A stretch of DNA of 64,000 nucleotides from CAVZMI01 sp050011775 (GCA_050011775.1 JBEKIL010000015.1:1-64000), one strand, 5' to 3'. Counted from the first letter of the stretch, positions 16,325 to 25,686 are shown. Notes: generated by a model from the letters alone, not told the origin. Numbers and translations: made by a program.

Positions 16325-17911
16325 TTGGTGAAGTGTTCGAAAGATAAAATTAGTATTTTACATACAGCGAAATCTTTTGAGCAGGTGTTAAGACTCGCTA
16401 CATTACTAGCATGTGCATGTATCCTGGCAGCATGCCATAAATCAGGACCGACAGAACCAACATCGAACCAATCGCTCCCGGCGTTGGAGAGTATAATTCC
16501 ACGGCCCGAGTTCGTTCAGAAACATTCCGGCACTTTTATCCTATCCGAAAACGCCTCCATTTGCATCAATCCAGGATCAATCGAGATAACAGCGATTGGC
16601 GAATACCTTTCCGAAAAACTACGCCCATCCACAGGATATCAATTGAATGTCGTAGCGGTATCCGGTCCTCCAGAAAACGGAAATATATACATCACGACTG
16701 TCGGGGGAGATCCGGCATTGGGTGAAGAGGGCTATCATCTAACGGTCGAAAATAATTTGGTGACACTTGTCGCACATCGACCCGCAGGTTTATTCCGGGG
16801 AATACAAACAATCAGACAATTGCTTCCTCCATCCATCGAGAATTCGACAAGACAATCCGGTCGGTGGGAAATTGAAACCTGCACGATCACGGACCGTCCC
16901 CGTTTTGAATGGCGTGGAATGATGCTCGATGTTGCAAGACATTTCTTCACCGTCGAAAATGTGAAACGTGTAATCGATCTGATTGCATATTACAAGATAA
17001 ACCGACTTCACCTGCACCTAAGTGACGACCAGGGATGGCGAATTACGATCAATCCGTGGCCGAACCTGGCAACCGTAGGCGGCCGCAGTGCATACGGAGA
17101 CGATCCAGGAGGATTCTATACCCAGGCGGATTATATGGAAATCGTTGGGTATGCTCAGAGTCGCTATATCACGGTTGTCCCAGAAATTGACATGCCGGGA
17201 CACATGGGCGCGGCTCTTTTATCTTATCCGATACTTGGTACTTCCTCCGGTACTCTTGATTTAGACAAAGAAACAACCTACAAATTCCTTGATGACGTAA
17301 TCCGGGAAATTTCAGCAATAACTCCCGGTCTTTACTTCCATGTTGGAGGCGATGAGGCGTACGGTATTCCATTGACCAGGTATACACAGTTCATCGATAG
17401 TATACAGTCTATTGTGCACTCATACGGCAAACAAATGGTCGGATGGGAGGAAATTACCCGGGGAAATATTTTCTGTACTTCTATTGCACAGCACTGGAAT
17501 AGTATGCTGGCTCAAAATGCAGTCGAGCGTGGTGCGAAGGTCATCATGTCACCGGCATCCAGGACGTACATGGATATGAGATATAATTTCTTCACTTTCC
17601 CAGGACAGAATTGGGCAGGATATATTGAGGTGGACGATGGATATTCCTGGGATCCGGCGACAGAGTTGAGCGGAGTCACAGAAAAAAATATTCTGGGAGT
17701 AGAAGCTCCGCTATGGACAGAAACAATCAAGACAATGAGTGACATCGAATTTATGACTTTCCCTCGGCTTCCGGGTTACGCCGAGATCGGCTGGTCTTCA
17801 TCTGAGGGAAGAAGCTTCGACGAATATAAATACCGTCTGGGAGCTCATGGCCCCCGGTTAAGGGCAATGGGAGTGAATTTCTATCACTCTCCACTGGTTC
17901 CCTGGCAATGA
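16325..17911 (+). CDS. GH20 beta-N-acetylhexosaminidase lipoprotein
   Basis: An approximately 528-residue exo-hexosaminidase that releases terminal GlcNAc/GalNAc from glycans, chitooligomers or peptidoglycan fragments. The lipobox L-A-A-C gives lipidated Cys37, so it should be attached to a membrane. A GH20b domain (about 50-190) precedes the GH20 barrel. There R-G-M-M-L-D-V-A-R-H-F (197-207), LHLHLSDDQGW (228-238), PEIDMPGH (286-293) and HVGGDEA (339-345) are textbook motifs, with Asp343 and Glu344 as the catalytic pair. The protein is complete. The start is uncertain: TTG 16325, GTG 16328 and GTG 16385 are all possible and none has a strong ribosome site. No sugar transporter gene is adjacent. 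Confidence 0.9.
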   Translation: MVKCSKDKISILHTAKSFEQVLRLATLLACACILAACHKSGPTEPTSNQSLPALESIIPRPEFVQKHSGTFILSENASICINPGSIEITAIGEYLSEKLRPSTGYQLNVVAVSGPPENGNIYITTVGGDPALGEEGYHLTVENNLVTLVAHRPAGLFRGIQTIRQLLPPSIENSTRQSGRWEIETCTITDRPRFEWRGMMLDVARHFFTVENVKRVIDLIAYYKINRLHLHLSDDQGWRITINPWPNLATVGGRSAYGDDPGGFYTQADYMEIVGYAQSRYITVVPEIDMPGHMGAALLSYPILGTSSGTLDLDKETTYKFLDDVIREISAITPGLYFHVGGDEAYGIPLTRYTQFIDSIQSIVHSYGKQMVGWEEITRGNIFCTSIAQHWNSMLAQNAVERGAKVIMSPASRTYMDMRYNFFTFPGQNWAGYIEVDDGYSWDPATELSGVTEKNILGVEAPLWTETIKTMSDIEFMTFPRLPGYAEIGWSSSEGRSFDEYKYRLGAHGPRLRAMGVNFYHSPLVPWQ

Positions 17912-18002
17912 CGCCATAAGAATGCAACCTTGTTGCCATTTATCGCTATATTTATTAGTTTATTTACTACGTACGCCGCAACACTCATTCCTGGAGATGA
18001 AA

Positions 18003-18593
18003 ATGAAAACTCTTTCAATTCTTATTCTCCTCATCATGGTGGTTTTTGTGGTGCCGCCTGATCTCGCCGGACAAACAAAAAAATACGATATCAAATCGGG
18101 TATTGTCACATTCGAAAACTCCACTATAATGGGAAAGATCAAATTTGCCGAAAGGTTTATCGTGTATTTTGATGATTATGGAATGAAGGAATGTAAAGAA
18201 ACATATAAAGACAATACTCTTTCCGAATCGTTCTTCAGCGATGGAAAAACACTGTACACCCTGAACCACAAGGATAAAGTAGCATACAAACAGGGCGATG
18301 CATATCGTGGGACGGAACTGCGGTTCGACTGGAACGAAATTTCGAAAAAGGATAAGGACAACGGAAAAGCAAAACAACTGCCAAATGTCACCATCGCCGG
18401 TAAGCTATGCGAATCATTCGAAGTCACCTCTACCTCGGGTAAGACCGTGTTTGCAGGATGGAAAGGTATTTGCTTAATGACCGATCTCACCACTTCGGGT
18501 ATAAACGTTGTCGCGAAAGCGGTCAAGGTAGAGGAAAATGCAAAGGTCCCCGCAGAAAAATTCAAGATCCCGGCAGGTTATAAGGTTCAGTAA
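18003..18593 (+). CDS. exported hypothetical protein
   Basis: A 197-residue protein with a clear signal peptide (residues 1-22: M-K-T-L-S-I-L-I-L-L-I-M core, cleavage after L-A-G). The mature part is basic and Lys-rich with alternating strands. It contains D-D-Y-G-M-K-E-C near residue 55 and G-W-K-G-I-C-L-M near 150, and ends in P-A-G-Y-K-V-Q. The pattern, in which a tagged product K-F-x-I-P-A-G-Y ends the chain, resembles DUF4412-like periplasmic proteins; the assignment is tentative. ATG 18003 has TGGAG 7 bases ahead, better than an ATG 6 bases upstream. It is followed 52 bases later by the Cache-domain gene, likely in the same transcript. Confidence 0.7.
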   Translation: MKTLSILILLIMVVFVVPPDLAGQTKKYDIKSGIVTFENSTIMGKIKFAERFIVYFDDYGMKECKETYKDNTLSESFFSDGKTLYTLNHKDKVAYKQGDAYRGTELRFDWNEISKKDKDNGKAKQLPNVTIAGKLCESFEVTSTSGKTVFAGWKGICLMTDLTTSGINVVAKAVKVEENAKVPAEKFKIPAGYKVQ

Positions 18594-18645
18594 TATTTAG
18601 CTTAGCGATGTGAGAACATTTTTATATAATCAAAGGAGAACCATT

Positions 18646-19095
18646 ATGAAAAGGATCATTGTCGTATCCATACTCGCACTCATCGCTATTTTCGGCATGG
18701 GAAATACAATGTCTGCAGCCTCAAAAAAAGATGAGGCAAAGGCGATGGTACGAAAGGCTATTCAATTCTATAAGGCCAACGGCAAGGAAAAAACCCTCGA
18801 AGCAATCACCGCCGGCAAATTTAAAAAAGATGAGCTGTATGTCTTTGCGTACAGCAAAGAAGGCGTGATGCTTGCGCATCCGGTAAATAAATCGTTGATA
18901 GGAAAAAATCTTATCGATGTTCCAGACGATGCCGGTAAGTATTTCAGAAAAGAGATCGTCCAAAAAGCAAAAGCATCTGGAATAGGGTGGGTTGATTATA
19001 AGTACAAAAATCCAAAAACCGAAAGAGTGGAAGATAAAACAACTTATTTCAAGAAAGTAGACGGCATCATCTTCTGTTGCGGTGTTTATAAATAG
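18646..19095 (+). CDS. stand-alone secreted Cache-domain protein
   Basis: A 149-residue protein with signal peptide (1-24, ending M-S-A-A) and then a single Cache_2-type sensor domain. The visible family elements are a helix ending A-I-T-A-G-K-F, then D-E-L-Y-V-F-A-Y-S-K-E-G-V-M-L-A-H-P, the I-G-K-N-L-I-D element, G-I-G-W-V-D-Y-K-Y and a final F-K-K-V-D-G-I-I-F. In chemoreceptors and kinases this domain binds small organic acids; here no transmembrane segment or output domain follows, so it is a free periplasmic ligand-binding protein. AAGGAG lies 7 bases before the ATG. The next gene follows within 8 bases. The function of stand-alone Cache proteins is poorly known. Confidence 0.85.
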   Translation: MKRIIVVSILALIAIFGMGNTMSAASKKDEAKAMVRKAIQFYKANGKEKTLEAITAGKFKKDELYVFAYSKEGVMLAHPVNKSLIGKNLIDVPDDAGKYFRKEIVQKAKASGIGWVDYKYKNPKTERVEDKTTYFKKVDGIIFCCGVYK

Positions 19096-19102
19096 AGAAT
19101 CG

Positions 19103-20728
19103 ATGAAAAGCACCTTTCATAAATCCTGGTCGTTCATCATCGCAACAGCAGTACTATTTATAACAGTCCTGATCCTTTCATGGATATCCACGAATCAAAA
19201 TCAGGGTCATCTCATCTACGCTCTCGACGATCCCTACATACACATGGCCATGGCCAAGAACTTCGCCCAGCATGGAGTATGGGGAGTAACAAGGCATGAG
19301 TTCAGTTCTTCATCCTCTTCGTTGCTTTGGACACTGCTCCTCTCGGGAATGTACCTACTATTCGGAGTCAATGAAATCGGTCCGTTTATACTGACTGTTG
19401 CGACCGCTATCGCGGTAATTTTTTCAGTCTTTCTATTATTAAAAAAGTACTCTCTTCCGCAATCGTATATATTCCTTGTCTTGATGGGAATTATTCTCTT
19501 CACCCCCTTCCCTGCTCTTCTTTTTACAGGACAGGAACACATTCTCCATGCGCTTCTTACGATTCTTTTTGTGTACGTTTCTGCAAAAACACTCTCTTCG
19601 AATATTCACCGCGGTAGCTCGTCAACCGGTTTTGTGTCGCCCTTGATACTGGCGCCGATTGTTGTCCTTACCCGATATGAGGGATTGTTCGTCGTTTTCG
19701 TTGTGTGCGTTCTCTGCCTTTTCCGTAAGCGATGGTTGTATTCTCTTTTGTTAGGGGCAATTGCGATCATACCGATCTGGATTTATGGAATTATCTCGGT
19801 CTCTCATGGGTGGTCATGGCTGCCTAATTCGGTTCTTTTAAAAGGTCATATTCCGGATTTGACTTCCCTCGCCGGTATAAAAGAATTTCTCGGGGTCTCA
19901 ATCCATCAACTAGTTGGAGCGCCTCATATTATTTCTCTGATGATTGTGTCGATTATTCTCTTCATACTCCGATTCAAGAAGGGGTTCTGGGAGGAGAGCC
20001 GGATAATGATGATAATATTTTTCGTCACATGCGTTTTCCATATGCAATTTGCTAAAACAGGCTGGTTTTACAGGTACGAAGCATATCTTGTTGCCCTTGG
20101 TGTTTTTGCCGTCAGTATCCCATTCTTCGAATTTATTTCCAGCGAGGTAAAAAAAATAAATATCAACGGATATTACGCCGTGAAGTTCGCAGCTATCATA
20201 CTTCTGACGCTTGTCGCTCTTTTCCCGCTCGCCAGGAGAGGAATAGGATCAACACTCCGGATACCTCAGGCAACAAAAAATATTTTCGAACAGCAATACC
20301 AGATGGGAATGTTCCTCAAACAGTATTATCAGGACGCCGCTGTCGCCGCAAATGACATTGGGGCTATCAATTATCTGGCGGATATTCATTGTCTCGATTT
20401 GTGGGGAATCGGGAACGCCGATGTAGCTATGAAAAAGAGAACCGGCCATTACAATAGAGAACAAATAGACAGTGTTACGAGATCAAAAAGTATCAGGATT
20501 GCAATACTTTATGATAGTTGGTTCAGCCGCCATGGAGTAAGCATCCTACCTTCTCAGTGGATACATGTGGGTGAATGGAGAATTTCAAAGAATTTTGTTT
20601 GCGGCGATGAGATTGTTACGTTCTATGCGGCTAATCCAACCGAGGCGGCCAATTTACAGGTGAACCTCAACGCCTTCTCATCTTCTCTACCAAAAACTGT
20701 TTGTCAGATCGGTAAATATACTCGCTGA
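19103..20728 (+). CDS. GT-C fold membrane glycosyltransferase-like protein
   Basis: A 541-residue polytopic protein with about eleven helices between residues 10 and 410 and a soluble C-terminal domain of about 120 residues. The first periplasmic loop holds the L-D-D-P-Y-I-H-M-A-M-A-K motif near residues 38-49. The Asp-Asp pair is the usual GT-C catalytic or metal site for lipid-linked sugar transfer (PMT/ArnT/YfhO-like). A soluble tail with V-A-A-N-D-I-G-A-I-N-Y is shared with related Bacteroidota proteins. Donor and acceptor cannot be predicted. It starts 7 bases after the Cache gene (ATG 19103 preferred over GTG 19082, which overlaps that gene). Confidence 0.7.
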   Translation: MKSTFHKSWSFIIATAVLFITVLILSWISTNQNQGHLIYALDDPYIHMAMAKNFAQHGVWGVTRHEFSSSSSSLLWTLLLSGMYLLFGVNEIGPFILTVATAIAVIFSVFLLLKKYSLPQSYIFLVLMGIILFTPFPALLFTGQEHILHALLTILFVYVSAKTLSSNIHRGSSSTGFVSPLILAPIVVLTRYEGLFVVFVVCVLCLFRKRWLYSLLLGAIAIIPIWIYGIISVSHGWSWLPNSVLLKGHIPDLTSLAGIKEFLGVSIHQLVGAPHIISLMIVSIILFILRFKKGFWEESRIMMIIFFVTCVFHMQFAKTGWFYRYEAYLVALGVFAVSIPFFEFISSEVKKININGYYAVKFAAIILLTLVALFPLARRGIGSTLRIPQATKNIFEQQYQMGMFLKQYYQDAAVAANDIGAINYLADIHCLDLWGIGNADVAMKKRTGHYNREQIDSVTRSKSIRIAILYDSWFSRHGVSILPSQWIHVGEWRISKNFVCGDEIVTFYAANPTEAANLQVNLNAFSSSLPKTVCQIGKYTR

Positions 20729-20948
20729 TCTTTTCGCTGCCGCACAATCTCGCAAAATCGATTGGTTCGCAATCGGCAAATCCTTCACAAATGTATCTTA
20801 AGCGTCAATACTCCTGTTGGACGAGTCCATAAAACATCGATGCAAAGGAGCTCGGTTCCCGATCGTTTTTTAAAAAAATATAGAGCAGAGTTTTACCTCT
20901 TTAACATGACCCGGGAGTCCGTACCTTTGGTAATTCCCTCAGAACGTC

Positions 20949-22349
20949 CTACTTCTCGCGCCGGAATAATTTCCGCCAGCTGCGTTCACGGGATTCTATC
21001 GATTCCTTCCTCTCAAACAATTCCTTCTTTCCAAATGATACTTTTAAACCGTATGATTTTTTCTTCATCAAGGGATGAGCCGTAAACCGGTGTGGTTTTC
21101 TGTTCCGTTCGCTACCATCGTGTCCCTGATGCTTTGAACCGGAGGGATGCTCATGCCTGTGGTGTGGGGCGCCATGCTGCATGGATTTAGTCTCGGCGAC
21201 AGGGGATTCTTTTTTCGTGTAATCGAATCCCTCGTAGCGTTTAACATCGTACCGCCTGCCGACGTACTTCTCAATACTTTTCACAAACTTTTGCTCTGCT
21301 GCTGACACAAATGTGATCGCATCTCCGGTGGCGGTTGCACGGCCGGTACGGCCTATTCGATGGATATAATCCTCGGCAAAGGTCGGCGTGTCATAATTAA
21401 TTACGTGTGAAATTCCCTCAACGTCGATTCCGCGGGCGGCAATGTCTGTGGCGACAAGGACCTTATAGTGTCCCTGCTTGAATCCCGCCAGAGCACGTTG
21501 ACGCTGCGCCTGTGTGCGGTTGGAATGGATGGCAACGGATTGGACGCCGTTTCTCTCAAGCCTGCGCGTTATCTTGTCGGCTCCGTGCTTTGTCCGCGAA
21601 AAAACGAGTGCGCTATCGATAGTCTCCGAACCGAGCAAGTGAAGGAGCAACTCTATTTTCATATCCTGGGGTATGGTATAAAACGCTTGCGCAACGGTTT
21701 CTACAGGCCGTCGCTGCTCGCCAATTTCAATCAACGATGGATTCTTTTGAATGGATGCAGTCAACGCCTTCACTTCTTTCGACATCGTCGCAGAGAACAA
21801 CAGCGTTTGCCGCTTCACCGGCATACGGGCGATGATTTTTCGGACATCATTGATGAATCCCATATCGAACATGCGATCGGCCTCGTCGAGCACAAGAATT
21901 TCGATCTTCGAGAGATCTGCCGTGTGTCGGTTGAGATGATCGTTCAAACGTCCCGGGGTTGCGATTATAATGTCGACACCGTGCCGGAGCCGCTTCACCT
22001 GGTTGTCCATACTTACTCCCCCGATGACTGTGAGGCTCTGAATGTTCGTGAACCGGCCGTACGTGATAATAAATTCTTCAGCCTGTAGAGCAAGCTCGCG
22101 TGTCGGTGTAAGGACAAGCGCACGCGCATGATGGGTTGTGTTATACGTACCCTGTTTTGTCAGATGGTTGAGCATCGGCAAAACGAATGCAGCAGTCTTA
22201 CCTGTACCCGTCTTCGCAACGCCGATAATATCACGGCCGGTGACGGCCAGCGGAATCGCCTGCGACTGAATTGCGGTGGGTGCAGTATAGCCTGTTGCAA
22301 GAATACCCTGCACGAGCTGATCGGAAAGATCAAGTTTTGAAAATGGCAT
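20949..22349 (-). CDS. DEAD-box RNA helicase, RhlE-like
   Basis: A 466-residue ATP-dependent RNA helicase. In order: an F-x-x-L start and Q motif (P-T-A-I-Q-S-Q), Walker A AKTGTGKT (about 45-52), PTRELA, VLDEADRMFDMGF (about 151-163), SAT, then the second RecA domain with H-S-N-R-T-Q-A-Q-R, ATDIAARGIDV and HRIGRTGR. After residue ~375 comes a basic, His/Arg/Lys-rich tail typical of RhlE/CsdA helicases that binds RNA. It probably acts in ribosome assembly or RNA decay under cold or stress. The start has AAAGGA upstream. It is monocistronic, with a long upstream gap. Confidence 0.92.
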   Translation of the reverse strand: MPFSKLDLSDQLVQGILATGYTAPTAIQSQAIPLAVTGRDIIGVAKTGTGKTAAFVLPMLNHLTKQGTYNTTHHARALVLTPTRELALQAEEFIITYGRFTNIQSLTVIGGVSMDNQVKRLRHGVDIIIATPGRLNDHLNRHTADLSKIEILVLDEADRMFDMGFINDVRKIIARMPVKRQTLLFSATMSKEVKALTASIQKNPSLIEIGEQRRPVETVAQAFYTIPQDMKIELLLHLLGSETIDSALVFSRTKHGADKITRRLERNGVQSVAIHSNRTQAQRQRALAGFKQGHYKVLVATDIAARGIDVEGISHVINYDTPTFAEDYIHRIGRTGRATATGDAITFVSAAEQKFVKSIEKYVGRRYDVKRYEGFDYTKKESPVAETKSMQHGAPHHRHEHPSGSKHQGHDGSERNRKPHRFTAHPLMKKKSYGLKVSFGKKELFERKESIESRERSWRKLFRREK

Positions 22350-22844
22350 AATAAATCCTTTATTAGAACTGTGAAAAACACGCTATGCAGGATGGAAATT
22401 TGCCGAAGATGAGAGAGTACGGGAAGTGTACAACTGAGCGTACAAAACCGTGCAGTACCTTAGCCTATTGACATCAGAGAGCGAGTCTCAAATATCCGCT
22501 TCCGATGCTGGTAACGCACGGATGCGGGCGCCGCTGTTTGCGACTGGTATAAGATACGGATATATTGTGTTAAATCCTAATGAGAATTCAAGATAAAAGA
22601 GTCACATCAGATCTCCATAACTATCGATTACTTTTTCCTTATCTTTGCATGTTAACTGCAATTCAATTATATTCTCACCAAGTTCAACAAATCATCTCCA
22701 CGTGCATATCGCACATGGCTGACTCTTACAATTGCATTCGAATTTTTATTCCTGCATTATTTCATTGAAAATTCATGGAGCAAACTTTTCCACGACTATA
22801 ACACAAATGACAAATCCTCATAGCCTATAGAGAGGAGTTGTATA
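22350..22844. other. gene-free stretch
   Basis: A gap of 495 bases between the divergent helicase and ACT-domain genes. I find no tRNA, no strong hairpin with T-run, and no convincing coding frame; a 62-codon frame at 22580-22768 has no ribosome site and unusual residue composition. It probably holds the two promoters and perhaps a long 5' leader for the helicase, as is common for cold-induced helicases. Confidence 0.5.
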
Positions 22845-23222
22845 ATGCAACTGACTGTAATGAAGAATACATATGCAATCTGTAAACTCGACCATGATTC
22901 TCCAATCCCTCCGTGGGTGCATGCCTCGCACGGTTTCGCCAGCATGACATATACTCCGGATGAACTCTCGATCGTATGTCAGGAGAAATACGTCCCCGCC
23001 GGCATAAAGCAGGAAAGGGGTTGGCGAATTTTAAAAATAATTGGTCCGCTGGATTTTTCACTTGTGGGTGTCATCTCGAGAATAACGGGGATTCTAGCCA
23101 ATGCCGGAGTGTCCCTTTTCACGGTGTCCACCTACGAAACCGATTTCATTCTGGTGAAAAAGGAAGCGCTCGATCAGGCAATTCAAGCGTTGAAGGATGC
23201 AGGACTGGATATCATTGATTGA
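22845..23222 (+). CDS. ACT-domain amino-acid-binding protein (CASTOR-type)
   Basis: A 125-residue protein made of two ACT-like halves. The N-terminal half ends in the C-Q-E-K-Y-V-P region near 47-53. The C-terminal half is a classic CASTOR/ACT_7 module (about 60-125): W-R-I-L-K-I-I-G-P-L-D-F-S-L, V-G-V-I-S-R-I-T-G-I-L-A-N-A-G-V-S-L-F, then T-Y-E-T-D-F-I-L-V-K. Such proteins sense an amino acid (often Thr, Lys or Arg) in the cytosol and are usually stand-alone regulators. AGAGGAG stands 8 bases before the ATG. A lipoprotein pseudogene follows 32 bases downstream. Confidence 0.85.
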   Translation: MQLTVMKNTYAICKLDHDSPIPPWVHASHGFASMTYTPDELSIVCQEKYVPAGIKQERGWRILKIIGPLDFSLVGVISRITGILANAGVSLFTVSTYETDFILVKKEALDQAIQALKDAGLDIID

Positions 23223-23254
23223 CGCTTCAACGTACCATTTCAAGGAGATTAGGA

Positions 23255-23773
23255 ATGAAATCATTGATAACAATCCCATGATGCTTCCTTATCTGTACTG
23301 TACTAATTACAGCCTGTAAAAAAGGATCGGAGACTGCTACGTAACAAAATAAGGAAGAGCGGGTCTATTTCAATTCTTTCGAGTCGCCGGCCGATACATC
23401 TGGTTGGTAGGGAGATATGGAATTCAGGGACGACGTACCCCCATCTGGAGGAAACCGTTCGGTATTCATTTCCGGGGGATGCATCGTCCCCCACGCCTAT
23501 TTCACGCTCATAAGTCCGGCCTCTGAAAGCTATCTCAGCCTGAGGTGCCGGGGGAAGAATTTATCGAGCGGCGGCGAGATACAGCTGAGGCGGATAAGTG
23601 ACTGGAAAAAGAATGTATGGATCAGCATCAATGATACTGTGTGGGCGCCATATCAATCTGCAGACACGCTCTTTTGTCCGGCGCTCGATACGCTTAGTCT
23701 GGAACTAACATCGGGCGGATTGAAACCGAGTGCAATGCTTGTCGACCTCATCGAGGTATTACGGGTGAAATGA
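23255..23773 (+). pseudogene. lipoprotein pseudogene with three in-frame stops
   Basis: Reading in one frame from ATG 23255 (AAGGAG 9 bases ahead) to the stop at 23771-23773 gives a continuous lipoprotein-like protein of about 170 residues. The frame is interrupted by TGA (23279-23281), TAA (23342-23344) and TAG (23408-23410). Ignoring the stops, it reads a signal segment, a lipobox L-I-T-A-C at about 23306-23317, then a soluble domain with V-Y-F-N-S-F-E, G-G-N-R-S-V-F-I-S-G-G and a C-terminal L-V-D-L-I-E-V. All three stop types occur, so genetic recoding is ruled out and point-mutation decay is likely. Translation of the 3' part from ATG 23417 is possible. It overlaps the next gene's start by four bases, consistent with an old operon. 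Confidence 0.75.
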
Positions 23774-25335
23774 AAAATCTGTATTCCATTTTAAAAAAGA
23801 GAAATAAATTGACCAAAATACATTCACCCTTTACTTTATCCAGAAATAGTTGGTTATTACCGGCCGCTTTTGCAATATTGAAAATATTGATGCACCTCCC
23901 CTTTCTTGCACGGTACGGCTACCACCACGATGAATTGTATTTCCTAGACTGCGGGCATCATTTGTCCTTCGGTTATGTCGACCAATCGCCGATAGTGCCC
24001 TGGATTGCCCGGCTGGCAGATTTCCTTTTCGGACAATCATTGTTCGGTTTACGCATATTTGCAGTCCTCGCCGGAGCCGCGGCGGTATTCATTACAGGAC
24101 TTCTCGTTCAACGGCTGGGCGGCCGTAAGTTCGCAGTCTTTGCAGCCTGTTTCTCAATGTTGATAGCACCGAATTTTATCCGCTCGAGTATCATGCTCTG
24201 CATTCCGGTCTTCGAACCCATTATCTGGGTTTCATGTGCATATTTCGTCGTCCGGATCATACAGGAAAATAATCTCCGGTTGTGGATCTGGATAGGAGTA
24301 TTGATCGGGATCGGACTGATGATTAAGCATTCGACGCTGCTTTTAATTTTTGGCTTGGGGATCGGAATACTTCTGACTCCATTAAGAAACCACCTTCGAA
24401 CACGATGGCCGTATCTTGCCGGGGCGATCGCCCTATGTATTTTTCTCCCGAATATTCTATGGCAGATTGCCAACGACTGGCCGACAGTGGAATTCCTCCG
24501 TAATCTCAACCGGCATACTATGAGCAGAATCTCCATCTTTCAATTCGTTCTCGGACAAATTCTCTACCTCAATCCGGTTACAGCTCCGATATGGATCGGA
24601 GGACTCGTTTTCTTTTTTTCAAAAGCCGGAAAGCCATACCGCATTTTCGGATGGGTCTATATTTCTCTTTTTGTTCTCCTGATGCTTATCAAGAGTAAAA
24701 TCTATTACCTTGCTCCTGCATATCCTGCCGTATTAGCCGGTGGCGGCACTGCACTTGAACAATTTATCATTCGCAAGAATTGGCCCCGCCTTAAACCTGT
24801 AATCGCCGGTACGATGATTCTAGCATTGATACTTTTTGCCCCTATCTTACTCCCAATTACTTCCATCGATGCCATGGATCGATATTGTAAAGTATTATCG
24901 TTCGGTTCGTTTGAAAATGTCTATGAGATAACAGGCGATCTCCACGGACAATTTGGATGGAAAGAACGCGTAGAAGCCGTCGCGAAAGTCTATCATACGC
25001 TTTCACCCACAGAATGTGACAGCACTTTAATCTTTGGGAGCTGGTACGGCCCCACTGGAGCGATTAATTATTTTGGCGGCGAGTACGGACTACCAAAAGC
25101 AGTTTCAGGACACATGACATACTACCTATGGGGATTTCCGCAAAAGCCGATCACAACAGTTATTGTGGCCGATGCACCCATTGAGAAGTTGAAGACGATG
25201 TTCGACGATGTTATAATTGCATCTCAGACTACGCTGAAAAATGTTAATCCCTGGGAACAACAATTTTATGTGGCAATCTGCCGTAAACCTAAAGTTGGGC
25301 TTCATGAACTCTGGCCAAAGTTGAAGAATTGGTGA
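23770..25335 (+). CDS. GT39 family (ArnT/PMT-like) membrane glycosyltransferase
   Basis: A 521-residue inner-membrane glycosyltransferase of the GT-C fold. The first loop carries Y-G-Y-H-H-D-E-L-Y-F-L-D (about residues 52-63), the D-E catalytic motif seen in PMT_2/ArnT-type enzymes. Some ten to twelve helices occupy residues 30-375, and a soluble C-terminal domain of about 140 residues follows. Enzymes of this kind move sugars from polyprenyl phosphate to lipids or proteins on the periplasmic side. Its ATG sits in ATGA overlap with the decayed lipoprotein frame, suggesting former coupling. The specific donor and acceptor are unknown. It is the second GT-C enzyme in this area (compare 19103-20728). 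Confidence 0.85.
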   Translation: MKNLYSILKKRNKLTKIHSPFTLSRNSWLLPAAFAILKILMHLPFLARYGYHHDELYFLDCGHHLSFGYVDQSPIVPWIARLADFLFGQSLFGLRIFAVLAGAAAVFITGLLVQRLGGRKFAVFAACFSMLIAPNFIRSSIMLCIPVFEPIIWVSCAYFVVRIIQENNLRLWIWIGVLIGIGLMIKHSTLLLIFGLGIGILLTPLRNHLRTRWPYLAGAIALCIFLPNILWQIANDWPTVEFLRNLNRHTMSRISIFQFVLGQILYLNPVTAPIWIGGLVFFFSKAGKPYRIFGWVYISLFVLLMLIKSKIYYLAPAYPAVLAGGGTALEQFIIRKNWPRLKPVIAGTMILALILFAPILLPITSIDAMDRYCKVLSFGSFENVYEITGDLHGQFGWKERVEAVAKVYHTLSPTECDSTLIFGSWYGPTGAINYFGGEYGLPKAVSGHMTYYLWGFPQKPITTVIVADAPIEKLKTMFDDVIIASQTTLKNVNPWEQQFYVAICRKPKVGLHELWPKLKNW

Positions 25336-25365
25336 AAAAATTAGATTGAGTCGATATTTTTCTCC

Positions 25366-25394
25366 TTGCCTCTCTTCTTTAAATTCGCTATCTT
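25366..25394 (+). promoter_or_regulatory. sigma70-like promoter of rpmB
   Basis: TTGCCT at 25366-25371 and TATCTT at 25389-25394 are separated by exactly 17 bases, placing a start site about 40 bases before the rpmB ATG. It is just downstream of the GT39 stop. Confidence 0.5.
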
Positions 25395-25439
25395 AAATGA
25401 AGATTTTTCATCTAATAACAGAAAGGTCAGGAATTCGAA

Positions 25440-25631
25440 ATGGCAAAAGTATGTGCAATTTGCGGTAAAAAACCGACAAGCGGTAACAATATCAGTCATG
25501 CCCATAACCGGACACGGCGGCGGTGGGAGCCGAATCTCCAGAGCGTCCGCGCAAAAGTCGGCTCGAAAACCATGCGGATTACCGTTTGTGCAAATTGCAT
25601 TAAATCGGGTAAGGTTATGAAAGCTACATAA
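25440..25631 (+). CDS. rpmB: 50S ribosomal protein L28
   Basis: A 63-residue bacterial L28. M-A-K-V-C-A-I-C-G-K-K-P starts the zinc-binding form (C-x-x-C), and C-A-N-C at 50-53 completes the four-cysteine zinc site. The core NNISHAHNRTRRRW and N-L-Q-S-V-R are conserved rRNA contacts. It is short, as in Bacteroidota/Chlorobi. It has its own promoter and a strong terminator immediately downstream, so it is monocistronic. Confidence 0.95.
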   Translation: MAKVCAICGKKPTSGNNISHAHNRTRRRWEPNLQSVRAKVGSKTMRITVCANCIKSGKVMKAT

Positions 25632-25654
25632 AGAGTCTTTAGGTATATTCAAGA

Positions 25655-25686
25655 CCCCGTTCCGCTCTGCGGAGCGGGGTTTTTTG
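25655..25686 (+). terminator. intrinsic terminator after rpmB
   Basis: CCCCGTTCCGC and GCGGAGCGGGG form an 11-bp imperfect GC-rich stem around a TCT loop, followed directly by TTTTTT. It lies 24 bases after the rpmB stop. Confidence 0.9.

Noticed and set aside
20762..21085. 107-codon frame overlapping the 3' end of the DEAD-box helicase
   Set aside because: It runs antisense into the helicase tail and has no ribosome site.
22580..22768. 62-codon frame in the helicase/ACT gap
   Set aside because: No ribosome site, no recognisable features, composition unlike neighbouring genes.
23255..23773. Selenocysteine or stop-codon recoding explaining the interrupted lipoprotein
   Set aside because: TGA, TAA and TAG all occur in frame, so no single recoding rule can rescue it.
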